DNA of 15,550 bases from DATJSN01 sp035504095 (GCA_035504095.1 DATJSN010000072.1:1-15550); one strand, 5' to 3'; positions 1 to 8,103 are shown, counted from the stretch's first letter. Notes: a model not told the origin generated them from the sequence alone. Made by a program: numbers and translations.

Positions 1-198
1 ATATGGTCTTGTTATCGCCCACTTTATAATATTTCCCGTACGTCAAGATATTTAGCCGAACCTTCCGTCTGGATACCCTTTAATGAGATCCAACAAAAAA
101 TATTTGAAGGGCGGTTATATCCCATTGAAAAGTCCTATTTAAGTCTGACCAACGACACAACACTTAAACTCCCGCCCATCGTTCTCTCTCAGGCTTAA
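1..198 (+). CDS. C-terminal tail of an unidentified protein (5' end outside window)
   Basis: Frame 1 is open from the first base to a TAA at 196-198, giving 65 residues with no start codon, so the gene would begin upstream of the window. The tail is mixed polar and aromatic (it begins IWSCYRPLYNISRTSRYLAE and ends PPIVLSQA), with no signal, membrane segment or motif that I recognise. It lies about 570 bp before the PqqD/HprK operon on the same strand, so it might be an earlier gene of that locus, but the gap is too long to call it part of the operon. The stretch is less GC-rich than the following genes. An open frame of 66 codons can occur by chance in six frames, so this is a moderate call only. 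Confidence 0.4.
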   Translation: MWSCYRPLYNISRTSRYLAEPSVWIPFNEIQQKIFEGRLYPIEKSYLSLTNDTTLKLPPIVLSQA

Positions 199-771
199 TG
201 AATAATTTCAATTCTTTATGATTGTCTGATGTAGAGCGGCGAGGGCAGCCGAAACTTCGCGGCCTTTGGTCTCGATATGGAAAATATTAGCGGCGTCCCA
301 CTTTCACTCTCTATTTGGCATGTCCGCAAAATTGCAGCCGCCGCGGGATAAGCTTCTCCCGACGTGTCGGGATCATTCCTCGTTAAAATCGTCGTACCGT
401 CGCATCAAATGTAGCTCAGGCTCCCTGCCCTGAGTCGCGTCGAAGGGTCCAGGCTGTTTCCTTAAATTCGCCTGTTCTCGGCGGCAATGCCGCCGCACCC
501 GGGGCCAAATGTGGGACAGGCATCTTGCCTGTCAATAACCCCGGGATTTCTTCCCGGGGCTATCGTCGTGCCGTTGTGGTGAAATTCTTTCTTCGTTCCC
601 TTCGCTTCTTAGCGGTGAAGATCGTGACCTTCGTGTGTTTTGGTGTTTTTTCGTGGTCAAACCTCCGAAATCTGAATGCTGGGGCATAATCTTTTACTTG
701 CCCCCGCAAGTTTCCCGCTTTAACATGGCCCCATCGGTTTCACTTGACATGCGCGTCATTTGGGTTGGGTG
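199..771. other. Gene-free, hairpin-rich repeat region upstream of the PqqD operon
   Basis: I see no convincing gene in these 573 bp. The region is a patchwork of short palindromes: TCCCGAC/GTCGGGA at 357-372, CGGCGGC/GCCGCCG with a 3-nt loop at 479-495, GACAGGCA/TGCCTGTC at 515-533 and CCCCGGGA/TCCCGGGG at 539-559. A low-complexity tract rich in TTCG and TTCGC follows at about 586-663. Parts of this patchwork (the TGATGTAGAGC start, the CCCCGGG palindrome and the GACAGGC hairpin) recur at 8104-8241. The promoter of the downstream operon should lie in the last 100 bp, but I cannot pick a good -35/-10 pair. A 15-codon ORF at 725-772 overlaps the PqqD start as TGATG. Confidence 0.6.
510..559. 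repeat. Dispersed palindromic repeat, copy 1
   Basis: Two adjacent hairpins: GACAGGCA-TCT-TGCCTGTC (515-533) and CCCCGGGA-N5-TCCCGGGG (539-559). Twenty-six bases around the first hairpin (510-535) are identical to 8216-8241. Read on the other strand, this palindrome encodes the peptide string RQDACPT, an artefact I have seen often in annotations of Planctomycetes/Verrucomicrobia/Lentisphaerae genomes (from memory). It is most likely a REP-like intergenic repeat. Confidence 0.65.
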
Positions 772-1212
772 ATGGTTAAATATTTCGTTGCCAATCTCGA
801 TTCCGTCGCCGCCGAAATTTTCGACGGCGAGATGGTCGTCATTAACTTCCAGAGCGGCACCTACTTCAGTTTCTCCGGTTCGGCGCCGCTTCTTTGGCAA
901 ATGCTCCAAACGCCGCAAACGGTGGATGAATTAGCCGGCGCATTTATTCCCGACGCTTGCCGGAAAATATCGGATATTCGCGCTTCAGTTGAAACCTTCA
1001 TCAATACACTCCTGCGGGAAGATTGCGTCAAACAAATAGAAGACCCTCCGCCGGGCCGCCAGGCGAACCCCGCAATCGAAGCCAGGCCTTTTAGCGAGCC
1101 TCAAGTCAGGATCTTTCATGATCTCAAAGACCTGATCGCCATAGACCCTGTCCACGAAGCCGACGAGTTTGAAGGCTGGCCGCATCGTCCGCCTTTGGTC
1201 GGGCTCGAATAA
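772..1212 (+). CDS. PqqD-family peptide-binding protein with C-terminal tail
   Basis: The protein has 146 residues from ATG 772; TTG 760 and GTG 769 are in-frame alternatives and no strong ribosome site decides between them. Residues 12-90 fit the PqqD fold: an early beta-hairpin (EIFDGEMVVINFQSGTYFSF) and then a three-helix part (LLWQML, TVDELAGAF, VETFINTLLREDCV). In known systems PqqD proteins or domains bind the leader of a precursor peptide and present it to a modifying enzyme. The protein is longer than a minimal PqqD of about 90 residues: after a Pro/Arg-rich linker it carries a tail, DLKDLIAIDPVHEADEFEGW, that resembles a conserved tail of some RiPP-linked PqqD proteins (from memory). 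It is the first gene of a five-gene operon, 12 bp before the HprK-like kinase. The family call is good; the substrate is unknown. Confidence 0.72.
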   Translation: MVKYFVANLDSVAAEIFDGEMVVINFQSGTYFSFSGSAPLLWQMLQTPQTVDELAGAFIPDACRKISDIRASVETFINTLLREDCVKQIEDPPPGRQANPAIEARPFSEPQVRIFHDLKDLIAIDPVHEADEFEGWPHRPPLVGLE

Positions 1213-1224
1213 AGTATTTAGCAA

Positions 1225-2301
1225 ATGCCCGAAAACAAGACACACTATTTCGATGTGCAGGACGCGGTTGAACTTTTTGGTTTGTCGCTGATTGAAAGTG
1301 TAAAGGAATTTGCCCGGCGCCGCGGTCTGGAGCCGGGGTATTTTGCGCCCGGTTCTGTTTCCATAGCACTGGAAGTCGGCGGAGAACTTTATCTTCGGCG
1401 GCTTACGCGGGCAATCAAGTTTGCCGAGCAAAATGTCCGGCGAGAGCACAAGCTGTTGCACATTGTAGCCATCGACGGAAAAGAAACCGGCTTGGGCGCG
1501 CCGCCCGACTGGCGGTTCAAACTGACACGAAAGAGCCATCTCGAACGGCTTCATGTTCGATCCGATAAACGACTATTTATCCGCTACGACATTGATCATC
1601 GCACCTGGCGGGTATTTTCCGAAGAGCAGAATATCGCCGTCATCTGGACCGCCGACGCCGCGCTGCTGCCGGAATGGGAAGACTCTTTTCCGCTGCGCGA
1701 CATTCTGCACTGGTCAACGGTTAATTCCGCCCGGCAAATGTTGCATGCCGCGGCAATTTCCTCCGCAAACAAAGGCGTGCTGCTTGCCGGCCCAGGCGGC
1801 TCGGGTAAATCCACCACCACCGCGGCGGCGATCTTAAACCAAATGGCCACCGCGGGAGATGACTTTGTAATGGTCGATTGCACGCAAAAACGTGCTTATG
1901 CGCTCTACGATACGATAAAACTCGACGATGCCGGCCTTTCTCGTTTGCCTATATATCGCAATTCAATTGGCAACCCGCAGCGCCCACAAAATCAAAAAGC
2001 CCGCATTCATCTTTCCGAAACCAATGCCGATTCTCTGATCCGCGAATTTGATATCACAGCAGTTTTGTTGCCGCGAATATCACAGGCTCAGAAAAGTTCT
2101 ATTCACCCGGCGCCCAAAAGCGACGCTCTAAGGGCCCTGGTTCCCACAACAGCGTTTCTGTTGCGCGGTGGTGAAGCTGAAACGCTAAAAAAGGCTGCTT
2201 CTCTTATACGGGAAATTCCGACGTTCCACCTGGAATTAGGAATTGATCCGCTCGAATCGGCCGGGCTGATCAAATCATTTTTGCAGGAGCGCCTCGTATG
2301 A
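1225..2301 (+). CDS. HprK-like P-loop kinase (HPr kinase-related, PqqD-associated)
   Basis: The protein has 358 residues. Its second half shows the HprK/PEP carboxykinase-like P-loop: LHAAAI at 173-178 leads into LLAGPGGSGKSTT (Walker A, residues 189-197), followed by GDDFVMVD at 211-218, which fits the acidic metal-binding strand of this fold. The first 165 residues are not the usual HPr kinase N-terminal domain, and no HPr or other PTS gene is in view, so carbon-catabolite control is unlikely. HprK-like enzymes next to PqqD and nucleotidyltransferase genes occur in peptide-modification loci; in paeninodin-type lasso clusters the kinase phosphorylates the C-terminal Ser of the precursor. The ATG at 1225 lies 12 bp after the PqqD stop, without a clear ribosome site. 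The stop overlaps the next start as ATGA. The actual substrate is inference only. Confidence 0.7.
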   Translation: MPENKTHYFDVQDAVELFGLSLIESVKEFARRRGLEPGYFAPGSVSIALEVGGELYLRRLTRAIKFAEQNVRREHKLLHIVAIDGKETGLGAPPDWRFKLTRKSHLERLHVRSDKRLFIRYDIDHRTWRVFSEEQNIAVIWTADAALLPEWEDSFPLRDILHWSTVNSARQMLHAAAISSANKGVLLAGPGGSGKSTTTAAAILNQMATAGDDFVMVDCTQKRAYALYDTIKLDDAGLSRLPIYRNSIGNPQRPQNQKARIHLSETNADSLIREFDITAVLLPRISQAQKSSIHPAPKSDALRALVPTTAFLLRGGEAETLKKAASLIREIPTFHLELGIDPLESAGLIKSFLQERLV

Positions 2302-3050
2302 GCGATCCGCGGGTTTCAGCAGTCATTCCCACCATGAATATGGGGCGGTTTCTTTCCGACGCCGTCGCTTCGATCATGCGCCAGAAGATCAGGGTTCATG
2401 AAATATTCATCATCGACAGTCATTCATCCGACACAACCCGGCAGGTTGTCGCCAAACTCAAGGATGATGGCGCCCCGATCCGCTTCATCCAAACCGACAA
2501 AAACACTCCCGCCGCGGCGCGTAATGTCGCCCTCGCCCAGGCTTGCGGAGAAATAATCGCCTTTTTAGACGCTGACGATCTCTGGCCTGAAAATAAACTC
2601 CAGCATCAACTCCGGCGCATGGATCAGACTCCGCGCCTGGACATGGTGTCGGGATTCGTGCGCTATTTCGATTTGCTGGACGTACAGAAGCTTGCGCCCG
2701 CCGCCGACTCGCGCATCGAAACTCTGTATCACGTGCATCTTGGAGCGTGTTTGTTTAGAAAATCAGTTTTCGAACAAATCGGGCTTTTGGATGAATCGTT
2801 TACCTACGCTGAAGACGTCGACCTGCAATTTCGAATTCGCGAGCGGCAGATTCCCTTTGCCATTATGCGTGAAGTGACGCTTTATTACCGCCGCCATCCT
2901 GATTCCATGATGTCGCGTAAACATCCCCGCAAAAAGCAGGATTTTCACCGTGCCGTAGCCCGCTCTCTGGTGAGGCGGCGAGCCGGGGGCTCTGAGGCTG
3001 CCGATCTGGATCCATTGGAAAAGTTTGTCGATCCGGAGGTCTTGGCGTGA
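2298..3050 (+). CDS. Family 2 glycosyltransferase (first of two)
   Basis: A 250-residue GT-A fold enzyme. It shows the family 2 pattern in order: SAVIPTMNMGRFLSDAVASI at 7-26, the nucleotide-binding IDSHSSDTT near 39-47, TPAAARNVALAQACGEIIAF at 70-89, the metal-binding DADD at 91-94 followed by LWPENKL, and the probable base region YAEDVDLQFR at 170-179. No membrane segment is evident, so it probably acts in the cytoplasm, moving a sugar from a nucleotide donor to an unknown acceptor. AGGAG at 2285-2289 is a good ribosome site, and ATG 2298 overlaps the kinase stop by 4 bp. The normal acidic residue after ID is replaced by Ser in IDSHSSDTT. The adjacent gene is a second, shorter paralogous transferase. 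Confidence 0.85.
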   Translation: MSDPRVSAVIPTMNMGRFLSDAVASIMRQKIRVHEIFIIDSHSSDTTRQVVAKLKDDGAPIRFIQTDKNTPAAARNVALAQACGEIIAFLDADDLWPENKLQHQLRRMDQTPRLDMVSGFVRYFDLLDVQKLAPAADSRIETLYHVHLGACLFRKSVFEQIGLLDESFTYAEDVDLQFRIRERQIPFAIMREVTLYYRRHPDSMMSRKHPRKKQDFHRAVARSLVRRRAGGSEAADLDPLEKFVDPEVLA

Positions 3051-3727
3051 AAATCAGCGTCATATGCCCCACTTGGCAGGCCGTCACGACCATTACCCAG
3101 ACACTCGCCAGTATTCAGGAGCAGACCGTGCCCGCCGCGGAAATAATCGTCGTTGATGATGGTTCGACCGATCAGACCGCCGCCGTTGCCGCCGCGCTCG
3201 GCGCCCGCGTGATTCGATCTGAACATGCCGGCGCGGCGGCGGCGTCAAATTTGGGCCTTGCCGCGGCAACCGGCGATTTGATCGCGCTAATTGACGCCGA
3301 CGATCTTTGGACACCCGCCAAACTGGAAAAACAAACCGGCGCTTTATCCGCGAACCCAATTATCGACGCCGTCTTTGGGTTGGCGGTTAATTTTCTGGAT
3401 TCAGCCGGAGATTCATCTTTCGCCGGACGCGTGCGCGTCGATGAAAAGCCATATCCCGGCTGGTATCCCGGAACGCTTCTGGCCAAACGCGAGATTTTTC
3501 AGCGTGTCGGAAATTTTGATCCGGAACTTCACGCCGGTTTTTTCATAGATTGGTTTGACCGCGCCAGGTTGAGCGGAATGAAATTTTTGGTGCTCCAGGA
3601 ATTGTGCCTGAAGCGGCGAATTCACCCCAACAGCCTCTCCCATCGTTCGATGCGGCGGGACACGGCTTACGTTCAGATGGCGCGGCGCGCCATTCTCCGG
3701 CGTACAAAATCGGATGGGAACACTTGA
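3047..3727 (+). CDS. Family 2 glycosyltransferase (second of two)
   Basis: A 226-residue GT-A enzyme starting at GTG 3047, which overlaps the preceding TGA as GTGA and has a GGAGG-type site about 10 bp upstream. Motifs: ISVICPTWQA at 3-12, VVDDGSTDQT at 35-44, AGAAAASNLGLAAATGDLIA at 61-80 and LIDADDLWTPAKLEKQ at 81-96, so the DXD motif is intact. In the region of the usual ED catalytic base it has FFIDWFDRA (165-173), giving D168 and D171. The chain ends soon after the KRRIHPNSLSHR signature, so it is a compact single-domain transferase without membrane anchors. It resembles its upstream neighbour in overall plan but differs widely in sequence, which suggests different sugars or acceptors. 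Confidence 0.85.
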   Translation: MKISVICPTWQAVTTITQTLASIQEQTVPAAEIIVVDDGSTDQTAAVAAALGARVIRSEHAGAAAASNLGLAAATGDLIALIDADDLWTPAKLEKQTGALSANPIIDAVFGLAVNFLDSAGDSSFAGRVRVDEKPYPGWYPGTLLAKREIFQRVGNFDPELHAGFFIDWFDRARLSGMKFLVLQELCLKRRIHPNSLSHRSMRRDTAYVQMARRAILRRTKSDGNT

Positions 3728-5220
3728 ATCTCGATGTACTCCATGATTATCAACCCCCTGAAACGCAGATATTGCTGCTGATCGCCGCTTTGGCAGAGCC
3801 CGAATCCGCGGCCGGCGCCTGGCACAAATGGACGCAGCGCCGCGATGTAGAGACGGCAACCTGGCCGGAGGTCCGGCTCCTGGCTGCGGTGGCCCAACGG
3901 ATGGCCACGCTCGATCCGTCCTCGAAGCTTTTACCGCGCCTGCAGGGAATCAGGCGGTTTGTCTGGACACAAACGCAAATGTGTCTGAGTAAAGCCCTGC
4001 CGCTGCTCAGCGCGCTTTGTCAGGCTCGGCTTCGGTTCATACTGCTTAAAGGTGCCGCACGGATCGCAGTTGATCCATCGTCATCTGCTGATCGATTAAT
4101 CAGAGACGTGGATGTTTTAATTCACCCTGATGACTGGACCGCCGCCGTCGATGCCGCGATACGGGAACGCTGGCAAATAGAAATGGATCAGGATAATCCG
4201 GCGATCGCCCGATCGAAATCATTTGCCGAGCATCATGCAATCAATTTTAAAAATGCCGATGCGCAGATCGACATGCATCGCTACGCTCTGTACGTATGCC
4301 GTAATAACGGCGACGATGACGGTCTTTGGAGCCGGACGGTTTCGCTGCAATGGCGCGGCATCCCTGTTAACATTCCCTGCCCGACCGACGAACTTTTAAT
4401 CGCCTTGAATCATGGATTTAGTTACGCTCCGGAACCCACGGCCGACTGGGCGCTTGATGCCGCGGCGCTGATTCGTTCAGGAAAAATCGATTGGGACCTT
4501 CTTCTTGAACAAACTTCCCGCCGCGAGGTGGACGTTTCAGTCGCGGCGGGATTGACTTTATTAACCGAGCGGATCGGCGTGGATGTTTCACCGGACGTTC
4601 TGGCGTCGCTCCGCCGTCGTGTTCGCGAGCCGTTTATTGGCGAATTCATCGGTAATGTAACCGCATATAAACCCGGGAGAAGCGATTTGGTCCGGGCCGT
4701 TCTGGCCGCGGCGGGCATTCGAGCTCAAAAAGCGATGGAATCTGCGAACGAAAAGCCTGTGCAAGCAAATGGTTTGGGAAAAATTCTTAAGACAGACCCG
4801 ATTGCTTTGCCGCGGGATCGAGCGGAAAAAGTGGTTCAAATCCCGGAATCTTTACCTGCCCGGGGAAAACTTCGCATTGAATTTGATTTTACTTTGTGGC
4901 CTTTTGCCTTTGGCCGTCAGATGATTCTGGAAATTCGCGCTCCGGGGATGTTGCTTAAGCGGGCAAGTTATCCCATACGCCGCCGATTGAAACTTGTTCC
5001 TGTTCGCAGGCGAATTGCCCTTCAAATCCCCGCAGCACTGTTTCTGGCCAGGAACATCAATCATATTACCGTCCGGCTTCTCAGGCCGAGATTCGCGACT
5101 CCGATGCCCGTGCGAACCTGTGTACTCCGGTGGAAACTTTGCGACGCGCCTTCGCGAACGCAAAAAATTTTCGCCGAATCAAAATTCCCCAATACTCCGG
5201 TAATAACGTCGAATTTTTAA
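3724..5220 (+). CDS. Nucleotidyltransferase-fold protein (NTP_transf_5-like) with extra C-terminal beta region
   Basis: I start this at TTG 3724, whose TTGA overlaps the previous stop; this matches the coupling of the two upstream junctions. An in-frame ATG at 3604 would overlap the glycosyltransferase by 124 bp and encodes a shadow of it. The protein has 498 residues. The central part has the pattern of the uncharacterised nucleotidyltransferase family near peptide-modification loci: FILLKGAAR (105-113), LIRDVDVLIHP (125-135, two metal-ligand-like Asp) and QIDMHRYAL (181-189). Members are normally about 350-400 residues; here roughly the last 100 (RGKLRIEFDFTLWPFAFG onward) form a beta-strand-rich extension of unknown role. 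Last gene of the operon, convergent with the histidine kinase. Fold call fair, reaction unknown. Confidence 0.68.
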   Translation: MNLDVLHDYQPPETQILLLIAALAEPESAAGAWHKWTQRRDVETATWPEVRLLAAVAQRMATLDPSSKLLPRLQGIRRFVWTQTQMCLSKALPLLSALCQARLRFILLKGAARIAVDPSSSADRLIRDVDVLIHPDDWTAAVDAAIRERWQIEMDQDNPAIARSKSFAEHHAINFKNADAQIDMHRYALYVCRNNGDDDGLWSRTVSLQWRGIPVNIPCPTDELLIALNHGFSYAPEPTADWALDAAALIRSGKIDWDLLLEQTSRREVDVSVAAGLTLLTERIGVDVSPDVLASLRRRVREPFIGEFIGNVTAYKPGRSDLVRAVLAAAGIRAQKAMESANEKPVQANGLGKILKTDPIALPRDRAEKVVQIPESLPARGKLRIEFDFTLWPFAFGRQMILEIRAPGMLLKRASYPIRRRLKLVPVRRRIALQIPAALFLARNINHITVRLLRPRFATPMPVRTCVLRWKLCDAPSRTQKIFAESKFPNTPVITSNF

Positions 5221-5273
5221 ACGACGAAACATTTGCGCCGTTTTCGTGGCAGAAAACCTGCGTTAATCTGACT

Positions 5274-5336
5274 TCGGCGAGCTCAGTCGAGCCGCGCCAT
5301 CTGCGGACCATTTTTAATTTAACGGCGGATCCGCCG
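5274..5336. repeat. Palindromic DNA between convergent genes
   Basis: The 119-bp gap between the nucleotidyltransferase and histidine kinase stops holds GGCGAGCTCAGTCGAGCC (5276-5293), which looks like a common dispersed intergenic motif, and a perfect 14-bp palindrome CGGCGGATCCGCCG (5323-5336), 3 bp from the kinase stop. The palindrome could act as a bidirectional terminator, but the T runs beside it are weak, so I do not label it as one. Confidence 0.35.
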
Positions 5337-5339
5337 CGC

Positions 5340-7445
5340 CTAGTTTTCACTATTCGCCGCCGCGATCATCTCGATCGTTTCCTGCAGCTCGCTGAAATCC
5401 ACCGGTTTGGTCAAATGATGCGTAAATCCGGCCTCCTGGCTTTTGTGTAAATCTTCCGTCATTCCATAACCCGTAAGGGCAATGCTTCGGCTGGCGTATC
5501 GCTCACGGACTTGCCGCATCAGATCAAGTCCGCTGCCGTCCGGCAGCCCCACGTCACTAATGAGTAAATCAAAGGATTGTGCTTTGATCGCGGCCAATGC
5601 ATCCGCCACGGTAAAAACCCCGGTCACACGATGTCCCAGCCGTTCCAATAGTTTGGTCAGCACTTCACGTGTCGGTTCATTGTCTTCCACCAGCAAAATT
5701 CGCAGCGACACATCAGACTTAGAAGGCCTCCCGTCGTCCGACTTAACCGTGGCAATCGTGGGCTCCACAACCGTGGGCAACTCCACAACGATGGTGGTTC
5801 CGGTTCCCCGGCCTTCGCTATGGGCGCTGATGGTTCCCCCATGAGCCTCCACAAGATGTTTGCAAATCGCCAGACCCAGACCCAATCCGCCGATTCGGTG
5901 TCGTATGGCGTTTTCACCCTGCTCAAAAGCCCCAAATAGTTTAGCGATCTGATCCGGTGCAATCCCGACGCCGGTGTCGGAAACGGAAATTCGTATAAAA
6001 TCATTCTCCGCATCAGCGGTTTGGATCACAATGTTCCCATCGAGCGGCGTGAATTTGCGGGCATTGCTGATTAAATTCCAGAAAACCTGTTGCAAACGGG
6101 CGCCATCGCCGTATACAAAATGCCTGGATGCCCAAAGTTGAAGGGAGATCTTCGGCTGCTCATTGCGTCCGCATATATCCGCGGCGGCGAGAATCAGCCG
6201 ATGCGCGTCCTCGTGCGCCAGCGCCAGTACAAGTTTGCCCGTTTCAACCCGCGATAAGTCCAGAAGATCATTGATCAGACGGTTTTCCAGTTCAACGTTG
6301 CGGCGGATGGTTTGAATATCATCGTGAACGTCCGCCGGAAGATTCGGATGGGATTCCAGCAATGAAACCGTTAAAAGAACGGGAGTCAGCGGCGTGCGCA
6401 GTTCATGGGAAAGCATCGCCAGGAATTCATCCTTGGCTTTGTTGGCCTGTTCCGCCCTGGCCGTGCTTTCGCGCAGCGCGTCGTTTATTTCTTTGCGCTC
6501 ATGGACTGTTGCAGCCACAACCAGCTTGGTCACCGCCACGGCGCCGATGAACACCTCCAGATGCAATAGCGAGTTATTGGGATTAGGGCCGCTGAACGGC
6601 CCCTTTCCGCTGAGTGTGTAGTAGGCCGCGGTGCATGCCACAAAAATCAGGGCGATCACGGTTCCATGCTGGTAAAACCGGAACGCGGCCCACAAAACCA
6701 GCGGAAATACCATATAAGAATATGGGAATGACACCGCGTGGTCCAGAAATTTCCCGGCAAATACGATTTGCATGCAAACAAAAAACAGCGCCGCCAGGCA
6801 CAAGGCCTCAATCCATTGAAAAACATTTAAATGATGCGGCGGTTTTGTCGCCCAGATGATAATCAATGGCGCAATAACCAGGGCGCTGATCGCATCGCCG
6901 AGCCACCAGGTCAGCCAGACCGGCCCATCATCGCTCCACTGTGCAAATCCTCCCAGGGTAAGTATCCCCACGCCCACCGTGGCGCTGATCATGGTGCTCA
7001 AAACAGGGGCGAACAATATGAACCTGATCACATCTTGAGTCCGGTCAAACGCTTTAACGCCGCCGGCAAAACGCGTCACCAGGGCCGCTCCGGCGGTTGC
7101 TTCGAGCGTGTTGCCCGCGGCAATGACCAGCGATGTCGCAATATTCCCCGCCGTAAACAGGTTGGCCAGAAACGCACCCAGATAGATTCCCGGCGTTATT
7201 CGGGGGCCCAGAAGCAGAACCAATGCCAGTGAAATGCCTGTCGGCGGCCAGATCGCGGTGGCGCTTTTATTGACATAAGCAACAGATAAACCAAAGCGCG
7301 CGGAAATAAAATAAATCGCGGCAACAATAAGAATCAGGAAAACATCAATGACCTTTTCCCTGATTTCTCCAGCTTCGTTTGCCTGGGAATTTTGCGCATC
7401 AATCCCCGCAACGGCTTCCTGTCGGGTTTCAGGTAACGGATTCAT
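5340..7445 (-). CDS. MASE1-domain hybrid sensor histidine kinase with C-terminal receiver
   Basis: The protein has 701 residues from ATG 7445, preceded by GAGGA at 7453-7457 with a 7-nt gap; a longer frame to 7523 has no ribosome site. Residues 32-315 form a MASE1-type membrane sensor (about eight hydrophobic helices, with AIWPPTGISLAL and GAFLANLF typical of the family). A short helical linker leads to HisKA, with the phosphoacceptor H347 in FLAMLSHELRTPL. The ATPase follows: N box NLISNARK (457-464), DTGVGIAP (490-497) and GGLGLGLAICKH (519-530). The receiver begins near 581 with LRILLVEDNE; D631 in ISDVGLPDGSG is the probable phosphorylation site, and T658 and K680 are in place. No PAS or output domain is present, so the phosphate probably moves to a regulator encoded elsewhere. 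The signal sensed is unknown. Confidence 0.93.
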   Translation of the reverse strand: MNPLPETRQEAVAGIDAQNSQANEAGEIREKVIDVFLILIVAAIYFISARFGLSVAYVNKSATAIWPPTGISLALVLLLGPRITPGIYLGAFLANLFTAGNIATSLVIAAGNTLEATAGAALVTRFAGGVKAFDRTQDVIRFILFAPVLSTMISATVGVGILTLGGFAQWSDDGPVWLTWWLGDAISALVIAPLIIIWATKPPHHLNVFQWIEALCLAALFFVCMQIVFAGKFLDHAVSFPYSYMVFPLVLWAAFRFYQHGTVIALIFVACTAAYYTLSGKGPFSGPNPNNSLLHLEVFIGAVAVTKLVVAATVHERKEINDALRESTARAEQANKAKDEFLAMLSHELRTPLTPVLLTVSLLESHPNLPADVHDDIQTIRRNVELENRLINDLLDLSRVETGKLVLALAHEDAHRLILAAADICGRNEQPKISLQLWASRHFVYGDGARLQQVFWNLISNARKFTPLDGNIVIQTADAENDFIRISVSDTGVGIAPDQIAKLFGAFEQGENAIRHRIGGLGLGLAICKHLVEAHGGTISAHSEGRGTGTTIVVELPTVVEPTIATVKSDDGRPSKSDVSLRILLVEDNEPTREVLTKLLERLGHRVTGVFTVADALAAIKAQSFDLLISDVGLPDGSGLDLMRQVRERYASRSIALTGYGMTEDLHKSQEAGFTHHLTKPVDFSELQETIEMIAAANSEN

Positions 7446-7487
7446 ATACGATTCCTCAATCCGTCCGGAGGTGATGGCCAGAAAATA

Positions 7488-7493
7488 ATTATA
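7488..7493 (-). promoter_or_regulatory. Candidate -10 box for the histidine kinase gene
   Basis: On the minus strand this reads TATAAT, about 43 bp before the kinase ATG. The best -35 match is TTGCAT with a long 19-bp spacer, so the promoter is plausible but not strong. Confidence 0.35.
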
Positions 7494-7523
7494 TCGTCGA
7501 AAACAGTTGCGAATGCAAACCAT

Positions 7524-7553
7524 TTGACCGGTTCAACCACGCCGAGCCATAAT
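7524..7553 (+). promoter_or_regulatory. Candidate sigma70-type promoter for the DUF2231-like gene
   Basis: TTGACC (7524-7529) and CATAAT (7548-7553) are separated by 18 bp; each hexamer matches the consensus at five of six bases. Transcription would start near 7560, about 34 bp before ATG 7594. The site lies in the 148-bp gap between divergent genes. Confidence 0.5.
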
Positions 7554-7593
7554 TTTGAAGGGTTTTTGTCTTTGACCATTCGGGTGCATTGGC

Positions 7594-8085
7594 ATGATTT
7601 TAGAAATTCAGCTTCCTCTTGCCGTGGCTTATGCCGACAAACTCGCCATTACGCTTCAGCACTGGCTTCCCTGGCTTACTAATATCGACGGCAATGTGCT
7701 CTACCTTCATCCGGTTTTTGTAAATTTCGTCGCCGCGGCGGTTCCCATTTCCGTGATTTTTGACATCGCCGGTCGAATCTTCGGGCGCGATACGCTGCGC
7801 ACTGTCGCCGCCTGGAACATGGTCGTCGCCGCGTGCGCTATCCCATTTACGGTTTTCTTTGGCTGGCTTTTCTGGGGCGGCCAAAGCGACGATGACTGGC
7901 AGATGGCCGTTCATTTTTGGCTGGGCAATGCTTTCCTGTTTATTCTCATCTTCATGGCAGTTTGGCGCTGGCGGATTTATGCCAAAGGCCGGCCTCCTGG
8001 TGCGGTTTACCTGGGCATTGCCGTTTTGGTCCTCGCCGTGCTGATCATTCAGGCCCACCTCGGCGGCATGCATTCATTTTCATAA
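7594..8085 (+). CDS. Four-helix inner-membrane protein, DUF2231-like
   Basis: The protein has 163 residues with four hydrophobic segments at about 36-62, 70-94, 105-126 and 136-157. The first begins LYLHPVFVNFVAAAVPISVI, the HP-x-h-V-x-F arrangement of DUF2231 proteins; His39, His107 (VHFWLGN) and His155 near membrane faces could bind a cofactor such as haem, but this is inference. The C-terminus IIQAHLGGMHSFS also fits the family, where an (A/G)H-x-GG motif is common. The function of the family is unknown, though members often sit near respiratory or redox genes. It is transcribed away from the histidine kinase from a candidate promoter at 7524-7553; the ATG lacks a strong ribosome site. It is followed by dispersed repeats, not another gene of the same strand. 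Confidence 0.78.
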   Translation: MILEIQLPLAVAYADKLAITLQHWLPWLTNIDGNVLYLHPVFVNFVAAAVPISVIFDIAGRIFGRDTLRTVAAWNMVVAACAIPFTVFFGWLFWGGQSDDDWQMAVHFWLGNAFLFILIFMAVWRWRIYAKGRPPGAVYLGIAVLVLAVLIIQAHLGGMHSFS

Positions 8086-8090
8086 TTGAC

Positions 8091-8103
8091 TAAGAGCCTC
8101 TAA
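8091..8103. repeat. 13-bp motif TAAGAGCCTCTAA, copy 1
   Basis: It is identical to 10679-10691 and occurs inverted at 9453-9465; a degenerate copy, TTAGAGCCTCTCAA, lies at 9013-9026. The inverted pair brackets the ComB-like gene and the repeats around it. Confidence 0.7.

Noticed and set aside
744..749. TTGACA as the -35 box of the PqqD operon
   Set aside because: No -10-like hexamer lies 16-18 bp downstream, and the position would put the start inside the gene.
985..1554. 189-residue minus-strand ORF
   Set aside because: Shadow opposite the PqqD-like and kinase genes, spanning their junction.
6831..7232. 133-residue plus-strand ORF
   Set aside because: Antisense shadow of the MASE1 domain; its composition (many Gln, Arg, His) is unlike a real protein.
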